Origin: DATEPR01 sp036503065
Lineage (GTDB): Bacteria; Actinomycetota; Actinomycetes; Mycobacteriales; Pseudonocardiaceae
NCBI GenBank assembly: GCA_036503065.1
Contig: DASXXM010000354.1
Span: 1-9,040, forward strand
DNA: 9,040 bases
Direction of reading: 5' to 3'
In this document: piece after piece, positions 1-6,653 of the stretch
Layout of the letters: every line of letters begins with the position of its first letter
How positions within the stretch are numbered: the first letter of the stretch is position 1
The notes under the pieces: model-generated
The model's input: the letters and a program-made list of their open reading frames with translations, nothing else
What the model was told of the DNA's origin: nothing
The model's database searches: none
Position numbers and translations under genes: made by a program

Positions 1-48
1 TCGCTCGACCTTGTTGGTAGGGTGGCAAGGGAGCACGACCTGGAGTGA
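1..48 (+). CDS. 3' end of a probable XRE/DUF5753-type transcriptional regulator (partial)
   Basis: Reading from base 1 gives 15 codons (SLDLVGRVAREHDLE) and a TGA at 46-48, six bases before the DUF397 start. The rest of the gene lies off the left edge. The identification rests mainly on context: in actinobacteria, DUF397 genes very often sit directly downstream of a helix-turn-helix regulator with a DUF5753 domain. The visible tail, a short amphipathic basic/acidic helix, suits the end of such a protein. No domain can be seen, so function is inferred from the neighbour only. Confidence 0.5.
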   Translation, partial: SLDLVGRVAREHDLE

Positions 49-54
49 GGTGCG

Positions 55-258
55 ATGGCCGGTCTGACCTGGCGGAAGTCCAGCTATAGCGGTTCGACAA
101 CGAACTGTGTGGAGGTGGCGGCCGAGGGTGCGGTGCGGGACAGCAAGAACCCTGATGGGCCTGTGCTGACCGTGGACGTCACCGCGCTCGTGGCCGCTGC
201 CAAGTCTCAGTCGAGCTGGCGGAACAGTCGGCGCATCGGCCACACGACCGGCACGTAG
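55..258 (+). CDS. DUF397 domain protein
   Basis: A 67-residue protein. Residues 4-20 (LTWRKSSYSGSTTNCVE) and the following AVRDSKNPDGPVLTV are the hallmarks of DUF397: W-x-KSSYSG, NCVEVA, then VRDSK.P.GPVL. The family is small, largely restricted to actinobacteria, and usually paired with an XRE/DUF5753 regulator. Some pairs affect development and antibiotic production and have been proposed to act like regulator/partner or toxin-antitoxin modules. A good ribosome-binding site (GGAGTGAGG, 42-50) precedes the ATG and overlaps the stop of the upstream gene, so the two are probably translationally coupled. The last 17 or so residues (after AAAKSQ) do not look like the family. They are read through the 3' end of the convergent flippase gene, giving a 52-bp tail-to-tail overlap (207-258), perhaps because an earlier stop was lost. 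Confidence 0.9.
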   Translation: MAGLTWRKSSYSGSTTNCVEVAAEGAVRDSKNPDGPVLTVDVTALVAAAKSQSSWRNSRRIGHTTGT

Positions 259-1676
259 ACGGCAAGGCCGAGCACGCCACCGATCAACAGCCGGTCGAAC
301 GACGGCGACGTGTTCCACCGAACCGCCAGCACCACGACGACCAACAGCGCACACCCCAGCACCGGCCGCACGACCGCACGACCCAGCACCCCGACCGGCA
401 CGCCCGTGGCCCGAACCGCCAGCACGAACGCCGGCAGCACCAGCAACACCGCGACCATCGCATGGGCCGCGCCCACGCCCCTGATTCCGTCCAGCTTCGC
501 GCCGATCGGCAGGCACACCACCAGCGCCGCGAACCACATGGCCTGCAACCACATCGTGCGCCGCCCGTGGCCGAGCGCCACCAGGTAGTCGTAACAGAGC
601 TCGCACGCCACCCGGACACCACCGAGGATCACCAGGAACTCCAGCGCGCCGGTGGCGCCCTTCCACACCTGGCCGTACAACGTCGTCACGATCGGCAGGG
701 CGAGCAAACCCAACAGTGCACACACCGGGAGCGTCGCGGCCATCAGCAGGCCGGCGAGCCGCGCCAGCACTTCCTCACGTTTTCGCGGATCGTGCTGCAC
801 GCGGGCGAACGCGGCCAGGGATATTCGCCGCACCACCGTGGAGAACATGTTCACCGGCCAACTCGCCAGATTGAACGCCTGTAGGTACAGGCCGAGCGCA
901 ACGGCACCGAGAAAATGGCCGGTGACCACGTAGTCCACGTTCAGCATCGCGACCACCAGCAGGCTGGCGCCGGCCAGCGGCAGGCCGAAGCGGACCAGTT
1001 CGCCGGCCTGCTTGCGGTTCCAACCCGGGCGTGGCCACAGGTCGATGAGCCGGAACAACAGGACCGCGGTCACACCGTTGCCGAACAGCCGGCCGACGGC
1101 CAGGCTCCACGGGCCGAAACCGAGCAGTGCCAGGCCAACCGTGATGCCCGTCGACAGTGCCAGGTTCGAGAAGTCAACCACCAACCGGGTGCCCTGCCGG
1201 AACTCGCGGTTGACCAGTTGGGCGGCGGCCGCGGTGGCGCCGTCGATCAGGACGGAACTGCACAGCAGGCGGACGACACCGGTGGCGCCGGGAGAACCCA
1301 GTTGCTGCGCGAGTTCCGGGGCGCCGAACCAGCAGAGCACGAACAACACGCCACTGCTGATCATCGAGATCGTGGTGACCGTGGGCGCGATGTCCCTCGG
1401 ATTGCCCGGCCAGCGCACCAACGCCAGGCTGACGCCCAGTTCGTTGACCGACAGCAACGCGGCCAACGCGACCATGGCGACCGCGAACGCGCCGAAGTCG
1501 GCCGGGACCAGAATGTGCGCCAGCAGAATGCCGGTGAGCACCGTGCCGACACGCCCGATGGCGGTGTTCAGGAAGCTGATGCCCAGCGCCTTGCTGACCT
1601 TCCGGTCCGGCGGGTCCGGTTGATCAGAAGGCTCGACGTCCGGCTCGTCGGTGGGGTCGTGATCGATTGCCGTCAT
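207..1676 (-). CDS. Wzx-like polysaccharide flippase (MOP/MATE superfamily)
   Basis: A polytopic membrane protein of 489 residues from the ATG at 1676. A hydrophilic, acidic cytoplasmic N-terminus (residues 1-25, rich in D/P/E) is followed by about 12-14 hydrophobic segments between residues 30 and 480. The stretch around residues 29-65 (KALGISFLNTAIGRVGTVLTGILLAHILVPADFG, given here in outline) matches the start of lipopolysaccharide/exopolysaccharide exporters. In that family the first helix is followed by a conserved LxPxDFG-type motif (LVPADFG, 56-62). The expected role is flipping undecaprenyl-linked oligosaccharide repeats across the plasma membrane. Upstream in-frame starts (1787 and 1739) would add a low-complexity, non-membrane leader running into the 5' region of the divergent beta-helix gene and have no clear ribosome-binding site, so 1676 is preferred. 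No strong Shine-Dalgarno precedes it either. A lipid II or other lipid-linked sugar flippase is possible. The family assignment is solid and the substrate is unknown. Confidence 0.87.
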   Translation of the reverse strand: MTAIDHDPTDEPDVEPSDQPDPPDRKVSKALGISFLNTAIGRVGTVLTGILLAHILVPADFGAFAVAMVALAALLSVNELGVSLALVRWPGNPRDIAPTVTTISMISSGVLFVLCWFGAPELAQQLGSPGATGVVRLLCSSVLIDGATAAAAQLVNREFRQGTRLVVDFSNLALSTGITVGLALLGFGPWSLAVGRLFGNGVTAVLLFRLIDLWPRPGWNRKQAGELVRFGLPLAGASLLVVAMLNVDYVVTGHFLGAVALGLYLQAFNLASWPVNMFSTVVRRISLAAFARVQHDPRKREEVLARLAGLLMAATLPVCALLGLLALPIVTTLYGQVWKGATGALEFLVILGGVRVACELCYDYLVALGHGRRTMWLQAMWFAALVVCLPIGAKLDGIRGVGAAHAMVAVLLVLPAFVLAVRATGVPVGVLGRAVVRPVLGCALLVVVVLAVRWNTSPSFDRLLIGGVLGLAVYVPVVWPMRRLFRQLD

Positions 1677-1765
1677 CGCGGCCGCCGAACTGCCGTCGCG
1701 CGCCGCCGGGAATGTATTACCATGCGTGGTGGCCCGCATTCGAAAATGAGAAAAGGGGTTCGGTT
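1677..1765. promoter_or_regulatory. Divergent intergenic/promoter region between flippase and beta-helix genes
   Basis: These 89 bp separate the two divergent start codons and are locally AT-richer than the genes. TGTATTAC at 1713-1720 resembles an extended -10 element for the plus strand, and the reverse strand reads GGTAATAC over the same bases. No convincing -35 is visible for either. ATGCG (1722-1726) and CGCAT (1735-1739) form a small inverted repeat with an 8-nt loop. GAGAAAAGGGG (1748-1758) is the ribosome-binding site of the plus-strand gene. The promoter role is inferred from gene orientation. Confidence 0.35.
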
Positions 1766-2686
1766 TTGTCCTGTTACCGTGCCGCACTCGCGACGGCGGT
1801 CACCGGGACACTGGTGCTGAGTATCGGTGTTCTGACCTTCTGGCCAGCGGCGTTGAGCGGCCTTGGCACACCGATCCGCCATCTCGCCGGGATCGGCAGC
1901 AGCCACCAGGCGACAACCGTCACCCACATGCGAAACGCGGCGATTCCGGTAACGGCCCCCGGTCCGAACAGCACCGGTTGGCGGCACACCGGCGTGCACC
2001 TGACGCCGACGGCCTGCGGGCCGAACGACGAAGTTCTGATCAGTCAGGACAACACCACGATCGACGGCGCGCTGATTCAGTGCAATGTCAGGGTCAGCGC
2101 CAACAATGTCACTATCAGCAGGTCGATGGTGGTGTCCGGCGGGCCGTGGGCAATCTACAAACCGGACGCTTACACCAATCTGAAGGTAACCGACGTCGAG
2201 ATCGCGGGCCGACCGGGTTGCCAGGCCGGACTGGCATTCAGCCACTACACCGCGACCAGGCTGGACGTCCACGGCTGCGAGGACGGCGTGCGCATCGACG
2301 CGGATGCCAGCCTCCAGGACTCCTGGATCCACAACTTCTGGGACGGCACGCAGAACGGTCAGCGGATCGACGAGCCCAACCACGACGGCGTCTCCACCAC
2401 CGGTGGTTCGAACATCACGATCCGCCACAACCGGATCGACAACCCGCACAGCAACAACTCGTGCATCGCGATCGGCGGCGTCTACGCGGAGCCGTCCAAC
2501 GTGTTGATCGAGGACAACTACCTCGACGGCGGCAACTACTCCGTCCTGCTCGCGCCCTACGGCACGAACCGGGTGATCAAGGACAACACGTTCACGCGGA
2601 ACTTCCTGACCGGGCCCGCGAATCTGGCCGGTTCGTACGCGTGGTCCGGGAACGTCTACACCGACGGCTCGCCGGTGCCGAACTGA
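1766..2686 (+). CDS. Exported or membrane-anchored right-handed parallel beta-helix protein
   Basis: A 306-residue protein from a TTG start. GAGAAAAGGGG lies 7 nt upstream, a much better ribosome-binding site than those of the in-frame ATGs at 1712 or 1667. The N-terminus has a hydrophobic stretch (about residues 6-33, ALATAVTGTLVLSIGVLTFW then PAALSG) that works as a signal peptide or anchor. A linker of about 40 residues follows. From about residue 85 to the end are short repeating rungs of the pectate-lyase-like/beta-helix type, such as NTTIDGALIQCN, NNVTISRSMV, SNITIRHNRIDNPH and SNVLIEDNYLDGG. The Asn-rich turns and the N-x-I/L-x-D/R-N pattern are typical. Such proteins are polysaccharide lyases, C5-epimerases, hydrolases or binding proteins. 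No family-specific catalytic set could be assigned, though D207 in NHDGVS sits where acidic residues often lie. Five cysteines (84, 106, 152, 171, 233) could form disulfides. Its place among EPS genes suggests it acts on the exported polymer. It is convergent with the GT-C gene, with an 8-bp gap. Confidence 0.8.
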   Translation: MSCYRAALATAVTGTLVLSIGVLTFWPAALSGLGTPIRHLAGIGSSHQATTVTHMRNAAIPVTAPGPNSTGWRHTGVHLTPTACGPNDEVLISQDNTTIDGALIQCNVRVSANNVTISRSMVVSGGPWAIYKPDAYTNLKVTDVEIAGRPGCQAGLAFSHYTATRLDVHGCEDGVRIDADASLQDSWIHNFWDGTQNGQRIDEPNHDGVSTTGGSNITIRHNRIDNPHSNNSCIAIGGVYAEPSNVLIEDNYLDGGNYSVLLAPYGTNRVIKDNTFTRNFLTGPANLAGSYAWSGNVYTDGSPVPN

Positions 2687-2694
2687 CCGGGCCG

Positions 2695-4020
2695 TCATTC
2701 GGCTGCCTGTGACTTCTCGTCGTCCTTGCGCAGCAGCAGGTGCGTGATCGTGCTGGCGGCCAGGACGATGGTCAGGCCGTCCAGCGGCACCCGGAACCGC
2801 AGCCGGGTGAAGAACACGGCCAGCAGCAGCACGTTGACCCCGATCACGCCGATCAGCATCTTCTCCGTGGGGTGCAACGGGAACCGGCGGAACAGCGCGA
2901 TCCGCGCCAGGGCCAGCAGCAGGATCGGGTAGTAGCTCAGGCCGGAGATCAGGTCCTGGGTCGAACTGTGCTGGGCCGATGTGGCGAGGCTGTCGGTGTA
3001 GGAGAAGTTGTTGGCGACCTTCTCCGCGTACAGCACGGCGGCGTGGCCCGGGTTGTCCTTGATCCAGACCAGCGCCTGATAGGTGTAGAAGCGGTCCAGC
3101 GTGACCTCGGGATACTTGCGTTGCACCGCAGTGGCCTCGTAGGTGGATATGTCGGTGTTCGTGCCGGAGTCGGCCGTCGCATGTGGACTGTTGCCCAGCA
3201 GCATGTTGACGCCTTCGTTGGTGGACACCGGTACGAAGGCGTGTAGTTGCGCTTCGTTGCGCGCCGACCAGGCCGCCGGCAGCACCGCGGTGGCGATGAT
3301 GAACACGGCCACGGTGCGCCACGCGATCCGCCGATTCGTCGCCCACTGCCGCCACATCAGCCACAGGATGAGGCCGACGGCGGTCAGGCCGAACGTCGGC
3401 ACGGTGAGCGTGAGCAGGCCACCGACGAGCCCGGACAGCACCGCCATCAGCAGCCTGCGACGGCCGGGCACGCCGTCGGCCGGCAGCGCGCGCATGCCGG
3501 TCTCGATCATCAGCAACAGCAGGAACAGCGCGGGCACCTGCGGGTACAGCGTGGTGGCCGTGTAGATCAGCAATGGGTAGCAGGCCATCACGAAGGCCGC
3601 CAGCACGCCGGTGGCCGGCGAGTGCACCCGGCGGCCCAGCAGGTAGGCGAGCCAGACCGAGCCGGTCAGCGCCAGCACGCCGACCAGGCGCATCGCCAGG
3701 ATGCTGCCGCCGCTGACCAGATAGGCCGGCAGCAGCAGGAAGATGTAGCCGGGCGGCCGATAGGCGGTCGCCTGGTGGCCGTCCAGGGTGAAGCCGTGGC
3801 CATTGGCCATCGATCGGGTGAGGGTGACGTAGACCTGCTCGTCGAAGTAGCGCAGTTGACTGCCCAGCACGAGGGAGTAGCCGACGCCGATCACCAGGCT
3901 CAGGCCGATGGCGATCAGGACGATGGTCCGCGCGTTCTCGTTCAGCCACGCCCCGAGCCGCATCGTGCGGGCCGTCGGCGTGGCGGTGGTTCTCAGTGGC
4001 GCCGCGATTTCCCTTGTCAT
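2695..4020 (-). CDS. GT-C membrane glycosyltransferase (PMT/ArnT-like)
   Basis: A 441-residue integral membrane protein. After a cytoplasmic leader of about 30 residues, the first helix (about 33-53) leads to a periplasmic loop with FDEQVYV (59-65). This is the acidic D/E pair in the first loop that GT-C enzymes such as protein mannosyltransferases and ArnT use for catalysis. RPPGYIFLL (88-96) follows, as in the PMT_2 group. About eight to ten more hydrophobic segments and a large extracytoplasmic loop (about 250-360) come next, ending in RLRFRVPLDGLTIVLAA (407-422), the usual C-terminal signature. The expected reaction uses a polyprenyl-phosphate sugar to glycosylate a lipid-linked glycan or surface molecule outside the membrane. 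The ATG at 4020 overlaps the stop of the upstream gene (ATGA), and GGGGAG lies close upstream. The reading frame stays open far upstream, but that part shadows the Wzy-like gene. Donor and acceptor are unknown. Confidence 0.85.
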   Translation of the reverse strand: MTREIAAPLRTTATPTARTMRLGAWLNENARTIVLIAIGLSLVIGVGYSLVLGSQLRYFDEQVYVTLTRSMANGHGFTLDGHQATAYRPPGYIFLLLPAYLVSGGSILAMRLVGVLALTGSVWLAYLLGRRVHSPATGVLAAFVMACYPLLIYTATTLYPQVPALFLLLLMIETGMRALPADGVPGRRRLLMAVLSGLVGGLLTLTVPTFGLTAVGLILWLMWRQWATNRRIAWRTVAVFIIATAVLPAAWSARNEAQLHAFVPVSTNEGVNMLLGNSPHATADSGTNTDISTYEATAVQRKYPEVTLDRFYTYQALVWIKDNPGHAAVLYAEKVANNFSYTDSLATSAQHSSTQDLISGLSYYPILLLALARIALFRRFPLHPTEKMLIGVIGVNVLLLAVFFTRLRFRVPLDGLTIVLAASTITHLLLRKDDEKSQAAE

Positions 4021-5480
4021 GACTCCCCAACGGCCGAAACGATCCGGAACTTCTTGCGGGTGCTGAACCGACCCGAGATCGGCATGGTCAGGTCCGGTTT
4101 TTCCTTGATCGTGCGCCACAACGCGCCGGCCAGGCCCACCAGCATGAAGCAGACGCCGGTCGCCATGATGAAGCCGAACGCGTCGTACGTGGCGTCCGCG
4201 ACGCTGATCACCGAAAGGCAGGCGATCAGGGTCTGGCCGAGATCTCGCAGCACCGGGTCCTTCGTGGCCATCCGGAAGCGCAGCGCGGCATAGAAACCGG
4301 CCAGCAGGATGAGGATCAACGCGGCAAGGCCGACGGCGCCGTTCTCCACCAGCGTGCCGAGGTACTGGTTGTCCAGCGGGCCGTACTTCTGCGGCAGGTA
4401 CGTGCCGAATCCCCGGCCCAGCAATGGATGGACGGCGATCTGGACATCGGCGCGCGCGTAGTCCTGCTGGCGGTGCTGGATGCTCGGATCGCCGGACAGG
4501 TTGTTGAACAGGCTGAACAGCGTGCCGATCAGGCCGGGAATGAACAGCCGCATGACGGCCGTGAACGCGATGGTCACGCCGACCGCCTGCAGCCGTCGCT
4601 TGCCCGGCCACGTGGGCAGCAACACCAGTGCCGCGGCGAGCAGGCCCAGAATCGCCGAGCGGGACAACGACACCAGCGCGCCGACCGCGAGGATGCCGAG
4701 GCACGTCCACCACGGCCACACCCGCCGCTGGAACTTGATCGCCCGGAACGCGTAGTGCGTGGCCAGCGGGGCGGCGATCGCACACACCACGCCGTACTCG
4801 ATCGGGTGGCCCGCGGTGCCCGACGGCCTGCGGAAGATGGAGCGCTGCAACAGGGTGTTCACGTCGGCCACCGGCCGCAGGCCGGGGATGATCATGTAGT
4901 GCGTCGGGTCGACGCCGACGAAGAACTGGATCAGGCCGACCACGGCCATGAACGTGCTGCCGTAGACGATCAGGCGCAGCACCTTGTCGATCCGCCCGAG
5001 TCCGCGGACCGCGTCGCACGCCATGATCCCGACCACGACGACCGCCATGATGGTGATCACGCTGCGGTCGGTGGCCTTCATCTCGTCGCCGGGCAGGTAG
5101 CCGTAGGTGGCGAAGCCGTAGGTGGCCAACTGCGACAACGCGAACAGGAACAGTGACGTGCGGACCAGGCTGCGGCCCTTGGCCATGCCGACCGTGTTGA
5201 GCATCTGGGCGCAGAACCACAGCAGGCCCAACACCATGCCGAACAACATGCTGGGCGCCAGCGCGAGCGGGATCGCCGCGACGATCAGGTGCGACGGCAG
5301 GATGAACAGGATGCCGCAGTAGACGCAGACCAGCGTGGTGCCGTCGGCGCGCCGCTTGCCGGGCAGTTCACCGGAGAACTTTATGGTGTCGTCGTCGTCG
5401 GGTTGCGGGCCTGCCACGGCTCGGGGTGGCACGTCCTGTTGAGTGCCCCGCCGGCCGCCGGTGACCTCGACCGCGGTCAT
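4017..5480 (-). CDS. Wzy-like polymerase / O-antigen ligase family membrane protein
   Basis: A 487-residue protein with a charged cytoplasmic N-terminus of about 48 residues, then about 10-12 membrane segments. Features of the O-antigen ligase/Wzy_C superfamily are SLSRSAILGL (271-280) at the head of a helix, and a large extracytoplasmic loop (about 318-380) containing HPLLGRGFGTYL (351-362) and DNQYLGTLVENG (370-381). The arginine in SRS and the H-P-x-x-G-x-G and N-x-Y-L motifs are the family's usual marks. It probably polymerises undecaprenyl-linked repeats or transfers the glycan to an acceptor. Sequence alone does not separate polymerase from ligase; the adjacent Wzz-like gene favours a polymerase. 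The start at 5480 lies 4 bp after the stop of the Wzz-like gene. No strong ribosome-binding site is present, so translation probably depends on reinitiation. Upstream in-frame codons (to 5834) are a low-complexity T/R/P shadow of the Wzz-like gene. Confidence 0.85.
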   Translation of the reverse strand: MTAVEVTGGRRGTQQDVPPRAVAGPQPDDDDTIKFSGELPGKRRADGTTLVCVYCGILFILPSHLIVAAIPLALAPSMLFGMVLGLLWFCAQMLNTVGMAKGRSLVRTSLFLFALSQLATYGFATYGYLPGDEMKATDRSVITIMAVVVVGIMACDAVRGLGRIDKVLRLIVYGSTFMAVVGLIQFFVGVDPTHYMIIPGLRPVADVNTLLQRSIFRRPSGTAGHPIEYGVVCAIAAPLATHYAFRAIKFQRRVWPWWTCLGILAVGALVSLSRSAILGLLAAALVLLPTWPGKRRLQAVGVTIAFTAVMRLFIPGLIGTLFSLFNNLSGDPSIQHRQQDYARADVQIAVHPLLGRGFGTYLPQKYGPLDNQYLGTLVENGAVGLAALILILLAGFYAALRFRMATKDPVLRDLGQTLIACLSVISVADATYDAFGFIMATGVCFMLVGLAGALWRTIKEKPDLTMPISGRFSTRKKFRIVSAVGES

Positions 5481-5484
5481 GCTG

Positions 5485-6483
5485 TCAGCCGGTGGGGGCG
5501 TCGGGCGACCGGAACTCGGTGCGCGGCCAGTCGAGACGGTTGCTGCTCCCGTTGTTGCCGTTGCTCGTGTTCCCGTTCGTGGACACCGGTGTCGGGCGTG
5601 GCTTGGCCGGGTGCGGGCCGTAGACCGGGCCGTGCTGGTCGCGGTGGCTGCCGTTGGCCGGGGTCGGCTGCGGCGGCCGGGCGCCACCACCGGAGTGGAC
5701 CGGCTGCGGTGCCGGCACGTTCCTCGGCGGCGCGGCCGGGCGCATCTTCTTCGTCGGATCGGCGGAACCGTCGTCCGGCTCGTCGTACTCGTCGGGTTCG
5801 ACGTCGTCGATCGACATGTCGTCGTCGGTGTCATCGGCGGCGGCGGCGCGCTTGCGGCGCTTCTTGGACATCCAGCTGTCCACGCCGTACGCGGCCGCGA
5901 GGCTGAGGACCAGACCGGCCACCAGCGCGATGCCGCCGTCCTTCACCTTGTTGGTGATCTTGGTCGTCGCCTGGGTCGGGCTGACCACGCTCTGCGTGCC
6001 GATGTACGTGCTGGGCGGGGCGTTGAGGTTCTTCTGCCGGGCGTCCAGCTCGTTCTGCGCGTACTTCAGCGCGAGGCTGACCGTCAGCTCGGCTTCCTGC
6101 GGCGAGTTGGCCGTGGCGATGATCACCACGAACGGGCCGCCGGTGTTGCCGTCGCCCGCCTGGTAGGTGCTGGTCCCGCCGCCCTGCTGGGCGATCTGCT
6201 GGCCGACCGACGGGCTGGACAAGCTCTGGATCAGCAGCTGGGTGGTGATGGTGAGGCTGCCCTCGAAGTCCAGCAACGGGTTGCCCGGCCCGCTGGCCTG
6301 CGCCGGGTTGACCGCGGTGGTCGCGCCGGCGGTGGGCGCGGTGAGCACCATCGTGCCGGTCGACACGTACTGTGTCGGCACCTTCAGGAACACCCCGCCG
6401 CCGATGACGAGCGCCACGAAGAACACCGGTACCGCGACATACCATCGACGCAGGAGGACGCCTATCGTCTTCCAGAAGTCCAT
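5485..6483 (-). CDS. Wzz-like chain-length determinant / polysaccharide co-polymerase
   Basis: A 332-residue protein with the two-helix topology of the Wzz/PCP family. Helix 1 lies at about 14-34 (YVAVPVFFVALVIGGGVF) after a short cytoplasmic end starting MDFWKTIGVLLRRW. An extracytoplasmic domain spans about 35-182, and helix 2 about 183-201 (GGIALVAGLVLSLAAAYGV). It then has a cytoplasmic tail of about 130 residues: basic KKRRKR (207-212), an acidic block (217-240, many D/E), then a Pro/Gly/Asn-rich, probably disordered region. The P-T-x-Y-V-S-T-G motif after helix 1 (36-43) matches the family. The usual coiled-coil part of the extracytoplasmic domain looks short. No Walker A/B motif or Tyr-rich tail is present, so this is not a fused BY-kinase. 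It would set chain length with the Wzy-like protein. The start is firm: GGAGGA sits 3-4 nt before the ATG. It is the first gene of the wzz-wzy-GT-C operon. Confidence 0.85.
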   Translation of the reverse strand: MDFWKTIGVLLRRWYVAVPVFFVALVIGGGVFLKVPTQYVSTGTMVLTAPTAGATTAVNPAQASGPGNPLLDFEGSLTITTQLLIQSLSSPSVGQQIAQQGGGTSTYQAGDGNTGGPFVVIIATANSPQEAELTVSLALKYAQNELDARQKNLNAPPSTYIGTQSVVSPTQATTKITNKVKDGGIALVAGLVLSLAAAYGVDSWMSKKRRKRAAAADDTDDDMSIDDVEPDEYDEPDDGSADPTKKMRPAAPPRNVPAPQPVHSGGGARPPQPTPANGSHRDQHGPVYGPHPAKPRPTPVSTNGNTSNGNNGSSNRLDWPRTEFRSPDAPTG

Positions 6484-6653
6484 GGTTCCTCCGATCGGTG
6501 GCCTCGCCCCGGACGGTCCCGCCGCGATGCCACTCAACGTTTGCGTGTGTTCGACGTTCAGTGGGCAGCGCGGCGGACACGCCACCTGTCAGGTCCATCG
6601 GCAGGGGGGCCGAGACGTTACGTAACCGGATGATTCTGGGTGAGAGCTGTATC
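6484..6653. promoter_or_regulatory. Divergent promoter region with a 10-bp palindrome
   Basis: This 170-bp region lies between the start of the Wzz-like operon and the GT4 gene and should hold both promoters. At 6617-6626 is GTTACGTAAC, a perfect palindrome about 27 bp before the chosen GT4 start and about 134 bp before the Wzz-like start. Its position suits an operator controlling the plus-strand gene, but no matching regulator gene can be named. No clear -10/-35 pair was found. GGAGGA (minus strand, around 6487-6492) is the ribosome-binding site of the Wzz-like gene. Confidence 0.35.

Noticed and set aside
1677..1787. Longer N-terminus for the flippase (starts at 1787 or 1739)
   Set aside because: The extra residues are not membrane-like, have no good ribosome-binding site and occupy the promoter and leader region of the divergent gene.
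915..1820. 301-codon plus-strand open frame
   Set aside because: It lies antisense to the flippase and is rich in Q/R/A/D without any domain. It is a high-GC shadow of the real gene, which has clear membrane segments.
3247..4293. 348-codon plus-strand open frame
   Set aside because: It is antisense to the GT-C gene, of Q/H/R-rich low-complexity composition, and without any family motif.
5481..5834. Longer N-terminus for the Wzy-like protein
   Set aside because: The added residues are a T/R/P low-complexity shadow of the Wzz-like tail. The ATG at 5480 fits the operon junction.
5443..6633. 396-codon plus-strand open frame
   Set aside because: It is antisense to the Wzz-like gene, which has a ribosome-binding site, two membrane helices and family motifs. 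The plus frame shows only R/G/V-rich composition.
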